A stretch of 64,000 bases of DNA from Sphingomonas sp. Leaf9 (GTDB lineage: Bacteria > Pseudomonadota > Alphaproteobacteria > Sphingomonadales > Sphingomonadaceae), in assembly GCF_001421355.1 (NCBI RefSeq), contig NZ_LMKC01000005.1, positions 11,001 to 75,000 of the forward strand, read 5' to 3'. Numbering within the stretch: the first letter of the stretch is position 1; each line of letters starts with the position of its first letter. The notes under the pieces are model-generated. The model was not told the DNA's origin. It made no database searches and saw only the letters and a list, made by a program, of their open reading frames with translations. Made by a program: the position numbers and the translations under genes. Positions 33,514 to 41,576 of this stretch are shown here, piece after piece.

Positions 33514-33638
33514 AAGTGCGCGCTTAGCATCCCCGGCCGGTCTCGCGAAAGCGGCAAAACGGCGTTGAAGCAGGCGGACGTGCTGGCTACACCCGGACCA
33601 ACCAAGCCGACAGGCACGTAGATCAGGTCGTACCCGGA

Positions 33639-34943
33639 ATGAATAATGCGCTGGGGTTGCTGAAGCAGCGCCGTTTCCTGCCGCTGTTCGTCACCCAGTT
33701 TCTGGGCGCGTTCAACGATAATCTGTTCAAGCACGCGATGGTGCTGTTCGCGACATATCAACTGTTCAAGGACCCGGCGAGCGAACAGAATTTCAATGCA
33801 TTGGCCACCGGCCTTGCGATCCTGCCGTTCGTGTTGCTGTCTGCCTTGTCGGGACAGCTGGCCGACACGCATGACAAGGCGCGGATCATCCGCATCGTGA
33901 AGACCGCCGAGATCGGCATCATGATCTATGGCGCGGCGGGCATGCTGGTCGCGCGCACCGGCTATGTCACGACCGGCGTCGTGATGATGCTGAGCGCAGT
34001 CGTGATGCTCGGCGTCCATTCGACCTTTTTCGGGCCGATCAAATACGCGATCCTGCCGCAGCATCTGGAGGATCATCAGGTGCTGGGCGGTACCGGGCTG
34101 ATCGAGGCGGCGACCTATCTCTCGGTCCTGACCGGGACCATCGTCGCCGGATGGATCAGCGTCGAATATGCCGCCGCGCTGGTCGTCGTGGTGGCGATCA
34201 TCGGCTGGTTCACCGGGCGACAGGTGCCGCCGGCCCCGCGCAGCGGCCCCGAACTGGTAATCAACTTCAACCCGTTCACCTCGTCCTGGCACCTGATCGC
34301 GGCGACAATGCATATCCGCCGCCTGTTCCTGGCGATCGTCGCGATCAGCTTCTTCTGGACGATCGGATCGGTGTTGATCGTGATCTTTCCCGTGCTGGTG
34401 AAGAATGTCCTAACCGCCGACCAGCAGGTCGCCTCGCTCACCATCGCGATCTTTTCGATCGGGGTGGCGATCGGATCGGTCATCATCAATGCGCTGCTGA
34501 AGGGCAAGATTTCGGCGCGCTATTCGCCCGCCTCGGTCGTTGCGATGGCGGTGTGCGTGCTGGCCTTCGCGTTCGAGGCGAAAGCGTGGGTGCCAGCACC
34601 CGATGGCACGCTCTACGGCGCGCTCGATTTCGTGACCCATCCGCAATCATTGTTGCTGCTCGGCACGCTGGCGCTGATCGCGATCTTCGGCGGCATGTTC
34701 GTCGTGCCGCTCTATGCGTTCCTGACGACGACCGTGACCAAGGATCAGACCGCGCGGACGGTGGCGGCCAACAACGTCGTCAACTGCGCGTCGATGACGA
34801 TCGGCGCGATCGGGGTGATCCTGCTGACCAAGGCGGGTCTGGGGCCGACCGACATGCTGCTGCTGGTCGCGGGCATGTGCCTGGTGTCGGCATGGCTCGC
34901 CTGGCGCCTTCACCGCGCCTGCGACAAGGGCTGCCCGGCCTGA
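33639..34943 (+). CDS. MFS transporter, LplT / acyltransferase-linked type
   Basis: A 434-residue major facilitator with about twelve helices. The N-terminus FLPLFVTQFLGAFNDNLFKHAMV and GVHSTFFGPIKYAILPQHL are hallmarks of the LplT-like group, which flips lysophospholipids inward and in many bacteria is fused to an acyltransferase. Here no acyltransferase domain follows; the gene ends after the transporter, and the downstream strand carries a separate small gene. Divergent from pgsA. Lysophospholipid transport is inferred from the family. Confidence 0.85.
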   Translation: MNNALGLLKQRRFLPLFVTQFLGAFNDNLFKHAMVLFATYQLFKDPASEQNFNALATGLAILPFVLLSALSGQLADTHDKARIIRIVKTAEIGIMIYGAAGMLVARTGYVTTGVVMMLSAVVMLGVHSTFFGPIKYAILPQHLEDHQVLGGTGLIEAATYLSVLTGTIVAGWISVEYAAALVVVVAIIGWFTGRQVPPAPRSGPELVINFNPFTSSWHLIAATMHIRRLFLAIVAISFFWTIGSVLIVIFPVLVKNVLTADQQVASLTIAIFSIGVAIGSVIINALLKGKISARYSPASVVAMAVCVLAFAFEAKAWVPAPDGTLYGALDFVTHPQSLLLLGTLALIAIFGGMFVVPLYAFLTTTVTKDQTARTVAANNVVNCASMTIGAIGVILLTKAGLGPTDMLLLVAGMCLVSAWLAWRLHRACDKGCPA

Positions 34944-34947
34944 CGCC

Positions 34948-35103
34948 TTACAGGAAGAAGGTGTAGAAGCAGATGAAGAAGGCGGTGAAGCTGACCGTGA
35001 ACAGCTTCAGGTCGCTGTCGTCGCTGCGCACCGGCACGCTGGCGATGCGCGGCAGCGTGGCACGGAAGGGGTGACGGCGGGGTTCGGCGTTCGGCTTCAT
35101 CAT
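34948..35103 (-). CDS. Small single-helix membrane protein (51 aa)
   Basis: A short reading frame MMKPNAEPRRHPFRATLPRI..., 51 residues. The basic N-terminal half ends in SDDSDLKLFTV, and an aromatic hydrophobic C-terminal helix (SFTAFFICFYTFFL) runs to the stop. Charge distribution suggests one transmembrane segment with the N-terminus inside. Two adjacent ATGs (35103, 35100). The stop lies 4 bp from the convergent transporter stop. Codon use matches neighbours. I recall similar short proteins in sphingomonads without a function. Confidence 0.65.
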   Translation of the reverse strand: MMKPNAEPRRHPFRATLPRIASVPVRSDDSDLKLFTVSFTAFFICFYTFFL

Positions 35104-35196
35104 GGCCGGGTTAACGTTTTCTTTACCCTTTTGTCCCCTGCCGCAAATCCGGGCAGCTGTCCGATTACGGGACGGGTCGGGTAAGGCCGGGGAAGG

Positions 35197-35937
35197 TCAG
35201 CCGACGACCACCGCCCGGTCGAGGTGCAGATAGGCCGGGGTGAACGATGCCACCGCGCACAGCCGATCGAGATCGAGGATGGTCAGCCGCCGCCCGCCCC
35301 ATTCGATCAGCCCGTCGCGCCGCAATTCCTGCACCATACGGTTCACATGCACCGGGGTCAGCCCGGTCGCCTCCGCCAGATCGGCTTGGGTCAGCGGAAA
35401 TTCGCAGGTCGCCCCTGCGCACCGCCCGGTCGTCTGCAACCGGAAATAGACTTCGCAGAACAACAGCGCGATTCGTTCGCGGGCAGTGCGCAGGCCCAGG
35501 CTGGCGATCCATTCGCGCTGCGTGCCCATCGCGACATGGTTGTTCCACCACAGCGCGCGGACGATAACCGGCCGCTCGCGGCTCAGCAGCGCCAGCGCTT
35601 CGGGCGCCACCTCTGCCACCGTCATCGTCGTGATCGTGCCGACGGCATGGTCGGTCCGCGCCACCGCCTGTGGACAGGGATCGAACAGGTCGCCCGGCAG
35701 CAGCAGCGACAACAGCTGCCGCCGCCCGTCGGACAACTGGCGATAGCGACACCCCCACCCGTCGAGCACGAAATGGACGAAGCGCGGCACCTCACCCTCC
35801 GCCACCACATCACGCCTGGGCGCGACGATGCGCTGGCGCTGATCGAGCAACACGTCGAGCGCACGCCGATCGGCATCGGTCAGTTCGGCAAAGGCGAGCA
35901 AACGAGAACGAAAGCGCAGGTCACGGCCCCCTGTCAT
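35197..35937 (-). CDS. Crp/Fnr-family transcriptional regulator
   Basis: A 246-residue regulator. An N-terminal cyclic-nucleotide-binding-type beta barrel (~20-125; LLSLLLPGDLFDP in the phosphate-cassette position) is followed by a dimerisation helix and a C-terminal winged helix-turn-helix (LTQADLAEATGLTPVHVNRMVQELRRDGLIEW). The Fnr N-terminal iron-sulfur cysteine cluster is absent; scattered cysteines in GRCAGATC are not the classical pattern. Ligand and targets unknown. Stands alone between the 51-residue gene and tRNA-Ala. Confidence 0.88.
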   Translation of the reverse strand: MTGGRDLRFRSRLLAFAELTDADRRALDVLLDQRQRIVAPRRDVVAEGEVPRFVHFVLDGWGCRYRQLSDGRRQLLSLLLPGDLFDPCPQAVARTDHAVGTITTMTVAEVAPEALALLSRERPVIVRALWWNNHVAMGTQREWIASLGLRTARERIALLFCEVYFRLQTTGRCAGATCEFPLTQADLAEATGLTPVHVNRMVQELRRDGLIEWGGRRLTILDLDRLCAVASFTPAYLHLDRAVVVG

Positions 35938-36083
35938 AGGGGCGTTCAGCTAGCGGCTATCGCGGCACCGCACGATATACTGGTTTAATCGGATGAAATT
36001 CCCGTCGCCCTTGCCGCGCGATCATCGGCGCCTGGGCGATGGACAACAAAAAACCCCGCATCGCTGCGGGGTTCTTTGGAAAA

Positions 36084-36159
36084 TGGTGGAGCCGAGGGGG
36101 ATCGAACCCCTGACCTCTGCAATGCCATTGCAGCGCTCTCCCAGCTGAGCTACGGCCCC
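36084..36159 (-). tRNA. tRNA-Ala (GGC)
   Basis: 76 nt including an encoded CCA end. The reverse strand begins GGGGCCGTAGCTCAGCTGGG, pairs its acceptor stem with GGCTCC, has the anticodon arm CTGCA-ATGGCAT-TGCAG (anticodon GGC) and the T-arm GGGGTTCGATCCCC. Cloverleaf complete. Confidence 0.97.
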
Positions 36160-36279
36160 GTCCATTTTGTCGAAGCCGCCGCTGGTCGGCGGCCTCGCGT
36201 CCCCGTTGGGGAGGAGCGCCCTCTATGCGGAGGGCGCTGGTTTGGCAAGCGCCTTTTGCGCCCGCCGCCCCAAAAAAAA

Positions 36280-36597
36280 TCAACGCTCGGCTTCGTTGTC
36301 CTCGTCGGACGTATCGACGCCCAGGTCGTCGTCGCCGCCCAGATCGACATCATCGTCGGCCGACGGCTCGTCGTCGCCCTCGATGTCCAGATCGGCGTCG
36401 AGATCGGTATCCTTCTCGACCTTGTCGCTGACCTTGACCTGCTCGAACGGCAGGGGCTGCTTGGACTTCAGGATCGGCTCAGGATTCCAGTGCACGCCGC
36501 AATTGATGCAGGTGACAGGATCGTCCTTGCCAAGGTCGTAGAAGCGCGTCGCGCATTTCGGGCAGGTACGCTTCGTACCCCATTCCGGCTTCACCAT
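36280..36597 (-). CDS. Small zinc-ribbon-like protein with acidic tail
   Basis: A 105-residue alphaproteobacterial protein. MVKPEWGTKRTCPKCATRFYDLGKDDPVTC then INCG gives two CxxC pairs, as in a zinc ribbon. From residue ~65 the chain is dominated by Asp and Glu (DADLDIEGDDE and beyond). This matches an unnamed conserved family I recall as characterised by the FYDL..DPV.C motif; function unknown. The start was chosen at MVKPEWG. It is divergent from aroA by 101 bp and upstream of tRNA-Ala on the same strand. Confidence 0.88.
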   Translation of the reverse strand: MVKPEWGTKRTCPKCATRFYDLGKDDPVTCINCGVHWNPEPILKSKQPLPFEQVKVSDKVEKDTDLDADLDIEGDDEPSADDDVDLGGDDDLGVDTSDEDNEAER

Positions 36598-36698
36598 GTG
36601 TAGCCCAAACCTTTCGGTGCTGTGGAAAACGGGGCGGAAACCCCGGATGGGGCCGCGCCTTGCCATAGCGGGCACGCGCTGTCAAAGCCGCCGGTCAT

Positions 36699-38030
36699 AT
36701 GCACGACGCCACCCCCACCCCGCTTTCCGTCGCCGCCAGCGGCCCGCTGACCGGCACCGCGCCCGTTCCCGGCGACAAGTCGATCAGCCACCGCTCGCTG
36801 ATGCTCTCCGCGCTTGCCGTCGGCACCAGCCGCGTGACCGGCCTGCTCGAAGGGGAGGATGTGCTCGCCACCGCCGCCGCGATGCGGGCGATGGGCGCGA
36901 CGATCACGCGCGGCGACGATGGCGTGTGGACGATCGATGGCGTCGGCGTCGGCGGGCTGCTGCAACCCGCCACCGCATTGGACATGGGCAATTCGGGCAC
37001 CTCGACCCGGTTGCTGATGGGCCTCGTCTCCTCCCACGCGATCACCGCGACCTTCACCGGTGACGCCTCGCTCAGCAAGCGCCCGATGGGCCGCGTGATC
37101 GAACCGCTGTCGCAAATGGGTGCCGAGATCACTGCCAGCCCCGGCGGCCGCCTGCCGCTGATGCTGCGCGGCATCGTGCCTGCCGTGCCGATCGACTATA
37201 CCCTGCCGGTCGCCTCGGCGCAGGTGAAGTCGGCGATCCTGCTCGCCGGGCTCAACACGCCGGGCATCACCCGCGTCGTCGAACCGGTCCCGACCCGCGA
37301 CCATAGCGAACGGATGCTGCAAGGCTTCGGCGCGAAGCTGACCGTCGAGGACACCCCGGCCGGCCGCGTGATCGAGCTGCACGGCGAGGCGGAGCTACAG
37401 CCGCAGACGATCACCGTGCCGGGCGATCCGTCCTCCGCCGCCTTCCCGGTCGTCGCTGCGCTGCTGGTGCCGGGCAGCCATGTGACGATCACCAATGTCG
37501 GCCTGAACCCGACCCGCGCCGCGCTGTTCGACGTGCTGCGTGCGATGGGTGGCGACATCACCTTCGAGAACCCGCGTGACGTCGGTGGCGAGCCGGTCGC
37601 CGATCTCGTCGTCCGCGCCTCCGCGCTGACGGGGATCGAGGTCGATCCGGCGGTCGCGCCGTCGATGATCGACGAATTCCCGATCCTGTTCGTCGCCGCC
37701 GCGCTGGCGAAGGGCCGCACCGTCACGCGGGGGCTGGAGGAACTGCGGGTCAAGGAGAGCGACCGCATCACCACGATGGCGGAAGGGCTGCGCGCGATCG
37801 GCGCAACGGTGGAAGAAACCGAGGACGGCCTGATCATCGACGGCACCGGCGGCGACCTGCTGCCCGGTGGCGGCACGGTCGAGGCGAAGCTCGACCACCG
37901 CATCGCGATGAGCTTCGTCGTTGCCGGGCTGGTCTCGCGCGAGGCGGTCACCATCGACGACATGGCCCCGGTCGCCACCAGCTTCCCGACCTTCACCACG
38001 CTGCTGCGTGGCCTTGGCGCGTCGTTGTGA
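36699..38030 (+). CDS. aroA: 3-phosphoshikimate 1-carboxyvinyltransferase (EPSP synthase)
   Basis: A 443-residue shikimate-pathway enzyme. It carries the four class II (CP4-like) signatures as I recall them: GDKS (25-28), SAQVK (173-177), RDHSE (200-204) and NPTR later, and overall it reads like the CP4 type. At the position where CP4 has alanine (NAATGCR) this protein has glycine (NSGTSTR, G100), as in sensitive class I enzymes. It is followed by cmk with a GTGA overlap, the common aroA-cmk pairing. Confidence 0.96.
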   Translation: MHDATPTPLSVAASGPLTGTAPVPGDKSISHRSLMLSALAVGTSRVTGLLEGEDVLATAAAMRAMGATITRGDDGVWTIDGVGVGGLLQPATALDMGNSGTSTRLLMGLVSSHAITATFTGDASLSKRPMGRVIEPLSQMGAEITASPGGRLPLMLRGIVPAVPIDYTLPVASAQVKSAILLAGLNTPGITRVVEPVPTRDHSERMLQGFGAKLTVEDTPAGRVIELHGEAELQPQTITVPGDPSSAAFPVVAALLVPGSHVTITNVGLNPTRAALFDVLRAMGGDITFENPRDVGGEPVADLVVRASALTGIEVDPAVAPSMIDEFPILFVAAALAKGRTVTRGLEELRVKESDRITTMAEGLRAIGATVEETEDGLIIDGTGGDLLPGGGTVEAKLDHRIAMSFVVAGLVSREAVTIDDMAPVATSFPTFTTLLRGLGASL

Positions 38031-38650
38031 TCATCGCGGTCGACGGCCCGGCGGCATCGGGCAAGGGCACCATCGCGCGGGCGCTGGCGAAGCATTACGG
38101 CCTGCCGCATCTCGACACCGGGCTGCTGTACCGCGCGGTCGCTACCCGCGTGCTGCGCGACGGGATGGACCCCACGCGCGAGGCGGATTGCGTCGCGGCG
38201 TCCGACTTCAGCGATTCGCTGCTCGACGATCCTTGGCTGCGCACCGACGAAGCCGGACAGACCGCCTCGATCGTATCGGCGCATCCGCTGGTGCGCTCGG
38301 CGCTGCTCCGCCGCCAACGCAAATTCGCGCAGCAGCCGGGCGGCGCGGTGCTCGACGGGCGCGATATCGGCACGGTCATCGCGCCCGATGCCGATGCCAA
38401 GCTGTTCGTGAAGGCCACGCCCGCGATCCGCGCCCGCCGTCGTCACAACGAACTGGCCAAGGCCGGGTCGAGCGTCACCTATGACCGGGTCCTTGCCGAC
38501 ATTCGCGCCCGCGACGACCGCGATTCGAGCCGCTCGACCGCCCCGCTGACCATGGCCGCCGACGCCGCCCCGCTTGATACCAGCTTCCTGTCGATCGAAG
38601 CCGCCGTCGAACGCGCCATTGCCATCGTCGAGGGGCAGCGGCGCGGCTGA
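38027..38650 (+). CDS. cmk: (d)CMP kinase
   Basis: A 207-residue nucleoside monophosphate kinase phosphorylating CMP and dCMP. The P-loop GPAASGKGT is at 7-15, then [15 protein letters not shown] and [23 protein letters not shown], with the RARRRHNEL lid. The GTG start (38027) overlaps the aroA stop. In many relatives rpsA follows cmk; here a convergent secreted protein gene lies 9 bp downstream instead. Confidence 0.96.
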   Translation: MIIAVDGPAASGKGTIARALAKHYGLPHLDTGLLYRAVATRVLRDGMDPTREADCVAASDFSDSLLDDPWLRTDEAGQTASIVSAHPLVRSALLRRQRKFAQQPGGAVLDGRDIGTVIAPDADAKLFVKATPAIRARRRHNELAKAGSSVTYDRVLADIRARDDRDSSRSTAPLTMAADAAPLDTSFLSIEAAVERAIAIVEGQRRG

Positions 38651-38659
38651 CGCCGGACG

Positions 38660-38986
38660 TCAGCTCGTCTGGGTGGTGGTCTGCGAAACGCCGTCGGGCC
38701 GCACCGCGATGACGCCGGGAATGCGCCGCAGCCGCCGCTCGAACGTCGCCACGCGCCCGCGCTTTGGCGCAGTGACCGCCAGCCCACCCAACATCTTGTA
38801 CTCGTAGAGCAGCGTTCCGCCCTGCCGCCGGACCGCCGCGATGATCCGCCCGCGCTTTACCGCGGTATCGCAATCGCAGGTCACGATGAAGGAGCGGACC
38901 TCGGGCGACCGTCCCGACACCTGCGCCGCCGCCGGCGACAGCGGTGCCAGAATGGCCAATGCCGGAACGATCATCGCGAACTTCAT
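38660..38986 (-). CDS. Secreted protein with inhibitor I9-like fold
   Basis: A 108-residue protein with a signal peptide (MKFAMIVPALAILAPLSPAAAQ). The mature part has the pattern RSFIVTCDCD ... IIAAVRRQGGTLLYEYKMLGGLAVTAP ... FERRLRRIPGVIAVRPDGV. The order strand-helix-strand-strand-helix-strand, with the ending typical of subtilisin propeptides, suggests a stand-alone peptidase inhibitor I9-like domain. Two cysteines (CDC) near the start could form a bond. No subtilase gene is in the window. Convergent with cmk. Confidence 0.7.
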   Translation of the reverse strand: MKFAMIVPALAILAPLSPAAAQVSGRSPEVRSFIVTCDCDTAVKRGRIIAAVRRQGGTLLYEYKMLGGLAVTAPKRGRVATFERRLRRIPGVIAVRPDGVSQTTTQTS

Positions 38987-39127
38987 GCCGTTACCCCTCT
39001 TGCAGGTCAGCCTGATCGTATACGGGGGTCGGTCTGAACCGACACTGACCAGCGACGTTGGTTTTTTACGAATCGGCGCGGGCAGCTATATAGGTCGCCG
39101 CTCCTTCTGCGATCGGACTGCTGCCCC

Positions 39128-39970
39128 ATGATCCCCGGTTTCGACCTCCCCGCCTTCATCGCCGCGACGCTTGCCGAGGATATGGGGGATGCCGGCGACA
39201 TCACCGCCGCCGCCGTGATCCCCGCCGATGCGGTATTCACCGGCATCATGGACAGCCGTGACGCGATCACCGTTGCCGGTCTCGACATCGCCGCCGCCTT
39301 CTTTTGCCATCTCGACCCCGCCGCCGAGATAGAAGCGCTGGTGGCCGATGGCGACGCCGTACCGGCGGGCACCGCGCTGATGCGGCTGCGCGGCAATGCC
39401 CGCGCGCTGCTGACCGCCGAGCGATCGGCGCTGAACACCGTCCAGCACCTCTCGGGCATCGCCACCCTCGCCGCGACCTACGTCGCCGCGATCGCCGGCA
39501 CGGCCACGACGCTGCTCGACACGCGCAAGACCATTCCCGGCCTGCGCCTGCTGGAGAAGTACGCGACCCGCATGGGCGGCGCGACCAACCACCGCATGGG
39601 GCTGTGGGATGCGGCGATGATCAAGGACAATCACGTCGCGGTCGCCGGATCGGTCGGCGAAGCCACCGCGCGGGCCAAGGCGGCGGGGATCGAGCGGATC
39701 ATCGTCGAGGTCGATTCGCTCGACCAGATCGAACCGGCGCTGGCTGCCGGGGCGACCCACCTGCTGCTCGACAACATGGCCCCGCCGACGCTCACCGAAG
39801 CCGTCACGATCATCGCCGGGCGAGTGCCCGCAGAGGCGTCGGGCGGGGTCCGGCTCGACACGATCCGCGCCATCGCCGAAACCGGCGTCACCTATGTCAG
39901 CGTCGGACGCCTGACCCAGTCGGCCCCGGCGGCCGATATCGGGCTGGATTTCACCCTCGACGCCGCATAA
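39128..39970 (+). CDS. nadC: Nicotinate-nucleotide pyrophosphorylase (quinolinate phosphoribosyltransferase)
   Basis: A 280-residue NAD biosynthesis enzyme converting quinolinate and PRPP to nicotinate mononucleotide. Motifs: LAEDMGDAGDIT, LRGNARALLTAERSALN, LLDTRKTIPGLRLLEKYATRMGGATNHRMGLWDAAMIKDNH (substrate-binding Arg/Lys/His), IIVEVDSLDQ and LLLDNM. NadA and NadB are not in the window. Followed 27 bp later by a membrane-protein gene. Confidence 0.96.
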   Translation: MIPGFDLPAFIAATLAEDMGDAGDITAAAVIPADAVFTGIMDSRDAITVAGLDIAAAFFCHLDPAAEIEALVADGDAVPAGTALMRLRGNARALLTAERSALNTVQHLSGIATLAATYVAAIAGTATTLLDTRKTIPGLRLLEKYATRMGGATNHRMGLWDAAMIKDNHVAVAGSVGEATARAKAAGIERIIVEVDSLDQIEPALAAGATHLLLDNMAPPTLTEAVTIIAGRVPAEASGGVRLDTIRAIAETGVTYVSVGRLTQSAPAADIGLDFTLDAA

Positions 39971-39997
39971 CCAGCCAGGGTCATCAGGGAAGCCTCT

Positions 39998-40429
39998 ATG
40001 CGTCCGTCTTCGATCATCCGGTTCGACCGGCTCTACCTCGCCTCGATCGCCGTCGGGCTGATCGGCAACGTCATCGAATGGCCGCTGACCATGGCGCGGC
40101 TGGCCGAAAACCCCGACACGGCGGCGCTGGGGTCGACCGCCACGGTGGCGGCCGGGGGCATGATCGCGGTGGGCGTGCTGATCGCACTGCTGCTGTGGTT
40201 CTTCATCGCGCAGCGCGGCAGCACCGTCGCCAAGTGGATTTTGGTGGCCTTTACCGTGTTCGCGATCGGCAGCCTCGCGGTCGGCTTTTCCAGCGGTGCG
40301 GTGATCCTCGACGCGGGCGGCATCTTGCGGTTGGTTGCGGTCGCGTTGCAGACGGCGGCGGTCATCTTCCTCTTCCGCCCCGACGCCGCCGCATGGTTCG
40401 CCCCGGCACAAGTGGACGAAGACATATGA
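39998..40429 (+). CDS. Four-helix membrane protein, unknown
   Basis: A 143-residue protein with four predicted transmembrane helices (about 13-33, 47-70, 77-98, 105-127) and short loops. I recognise no motif. Its stop overlaps the RNase T2 start as ATGA, and nadC is 27 bp upstream, so the three may be one transcript. No functional link is evident. Confidence 0.75.
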   Translation: MRPSSIIRFDRLYLASIAVGLIGNVIEWPLTMARLAENPDTAALGSTATVAAGGMIAVGVLIALLLWFFIAQRGSTVAKWILVAFTVFAIGSLAVGFSSGAVILDAGGILRLVAVALQTAAVIFLFRPDAAAWFAPAQVDEDI

Positions 40430-41145
40430 AGCGCATCGCCCTCACCCTCGCCGTCCTGCTCGCGCCCGTCGCGGCACAGGCACAGACGCTGCAATGCTCC
40501 GCGCCGACCCAGGTCGAGCGCCCGCGCCCTGACCTGCCGACCCCGCAGCAGCCGCGCCGGGTCCTCCCGATCGGTAGCTACACGCTCGCCATCACCTGGA
40601 GCCCGGAATATTGCCGCACGCGCCGCGACGATGCGCGCAACGCCTTTCAATGCGGCGGCGCCAACCGCTTCGCCTTCACGCTGCACGGCCTGTGGCCCGA
40701 TGGCGAGGGCAAGGACTGGCCGCAATATTGCGCCGCCGCCCCGATCCTGCCCGATGCGGTGATCGCGAAGAACCTGTGCGTCACGCCCTCGGCCCAGCTG
40801 CTCCAGCATGAATATGCCAAGCACGGCACCTGTATGGGCGTGCCCCCGGCGGCCTATTTCGACGAATCGCGCGCGCTGTTCCAGCGGCTGCGTTTCCCCG
40901 ACATGATGGCCCTGTCGCGCCGCCCCAATCTGACCGCCGGACAGATCGCCAGCGCCATCGCGCGGCTGAATCCCGGCATGACCGCGCAGTCGATGCGGGT
41001 GACCACGAACCAGCGCGGCTGGCTGGACGAACTGTGGCTCTGCCTCGACAAGCGCCGCCGCTTTACGACCTGCCCGGCGCATCAGGGCGGCGTGACCGCC
41101 AATACCCGCGTCAAGATCTGGCGCGGCGGGCGTCAGGCGGGCTGA
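40426..41145 (+). CDS. Ribonuclease T2 family protein, secreted
   Basis: A 239-residue exported RNase. The signal peptide ends AQAQT. The two catalytic segments are FTLHGLWPDGEGKDWPQYC (CAS I, His) and EYAKHGTCMG (CAS II, His-Glu-Lys region). TWSPEYC and several cysteines match disulphides. It degrades RNA in the periplasm to 3'-nucleotides, possibly as a phosphate source. Starts inside the previous stop codon; its own stop directly abuts the stop of the convergent DUF4112 gene with no spacing. Confidence 0.92.
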   Translation: MKRIALTLAVLLAPVAAQAQTLQCSAPTQVERPRPDLPTPQQPRRVLPIGSYTLAITWSPEYCRTRRDDARNAFQCGGANRFAFTLHGLWPDGEGKDWPQYCAAAPILPDAVIAKNLCVTPSAQLLQHEYAKHGTCMGVPPAAYFDESRALFQRLRFPDMMALSRRPNLTAGQIASAIARLNPGMTAQSMRVTTNQRGWLDELWLCLDKRRRFTTCPAHQGGVTANTRVKIWRGGRQAG

Positions 41146-41571
41146 TTACCCCTCGACCGTCACCGTCGCGGGGTGGTGGCGGTCGAGATGCTTGCGGATG
41201 ATCCGCAGGTTGCGGGTGTTGGAGCGAAAGAAGAAGTCCGGCACCGCGCCGACGATCGGGATCAGCCCCAACGCCCAGTCGGTGCCGACATTGCCCGCCA
41301 TCCGCGCCATCTGCCACTTCGACATGCCAAGGTTGCGGGCCTCCCACAGCATGTAGCTGCCCATCGCCGCGCCGATGAAGCTGCCCACGACGGGAATGAA
41401 GTTCAGCAGGAAGTCGAGGCCGACCGGCTGCTTCGTGCCGGGAATGGTCATCGACCGTTCCATCAGCCGCTCGATCGCCACCACGCGGCGACGTACGGCG
41501 TCGGGGTTCTTGTCGAGATGCCCGGCGATCTGTTCGAACATGTCGGGCGAGATGCGGTTCGGCTTTGCCAT
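41146..41571 (-). CDS. DUF4112 family membrane protein
   Basis: A 141-residue protein with a basic N-terminal helical segment and two hydrophobic regions containing the repeated pattern LLNFIPVVGSFIGAAMG and LGLIPIVGAVPDFFFRSN, characteristic of DUF4112. Function unknown. It lies 5 bp after the peptide-binding lipoprotein gene on the same strand. Start at ATG 41571. Confidence 0.88.
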   Translation of the reverse strand: MAKPNRISPDMFEQIAGHLDKNPDAVRRRVVAIERLMERSMTIPGTKQPVGLDFLLNFIPVVGSFIGAAMGSYMLWEARNLGMSKWQMARMAGNVGTDWALGLIPIVGAVPDFFFRSNTRNLRIIRKHLDRHHPATVTVEG

Positions 41572-41576
41572 GTCCC

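Noticed and set aside
36215..36238. Hairpin agcgccctc/gagggcgct between tRNA-Ala and the zinc-ribbon gene
   Set aside because: A real 9-bp stem but with no T run and no repeat relatives; could be incidental, so not listed as a terminator.
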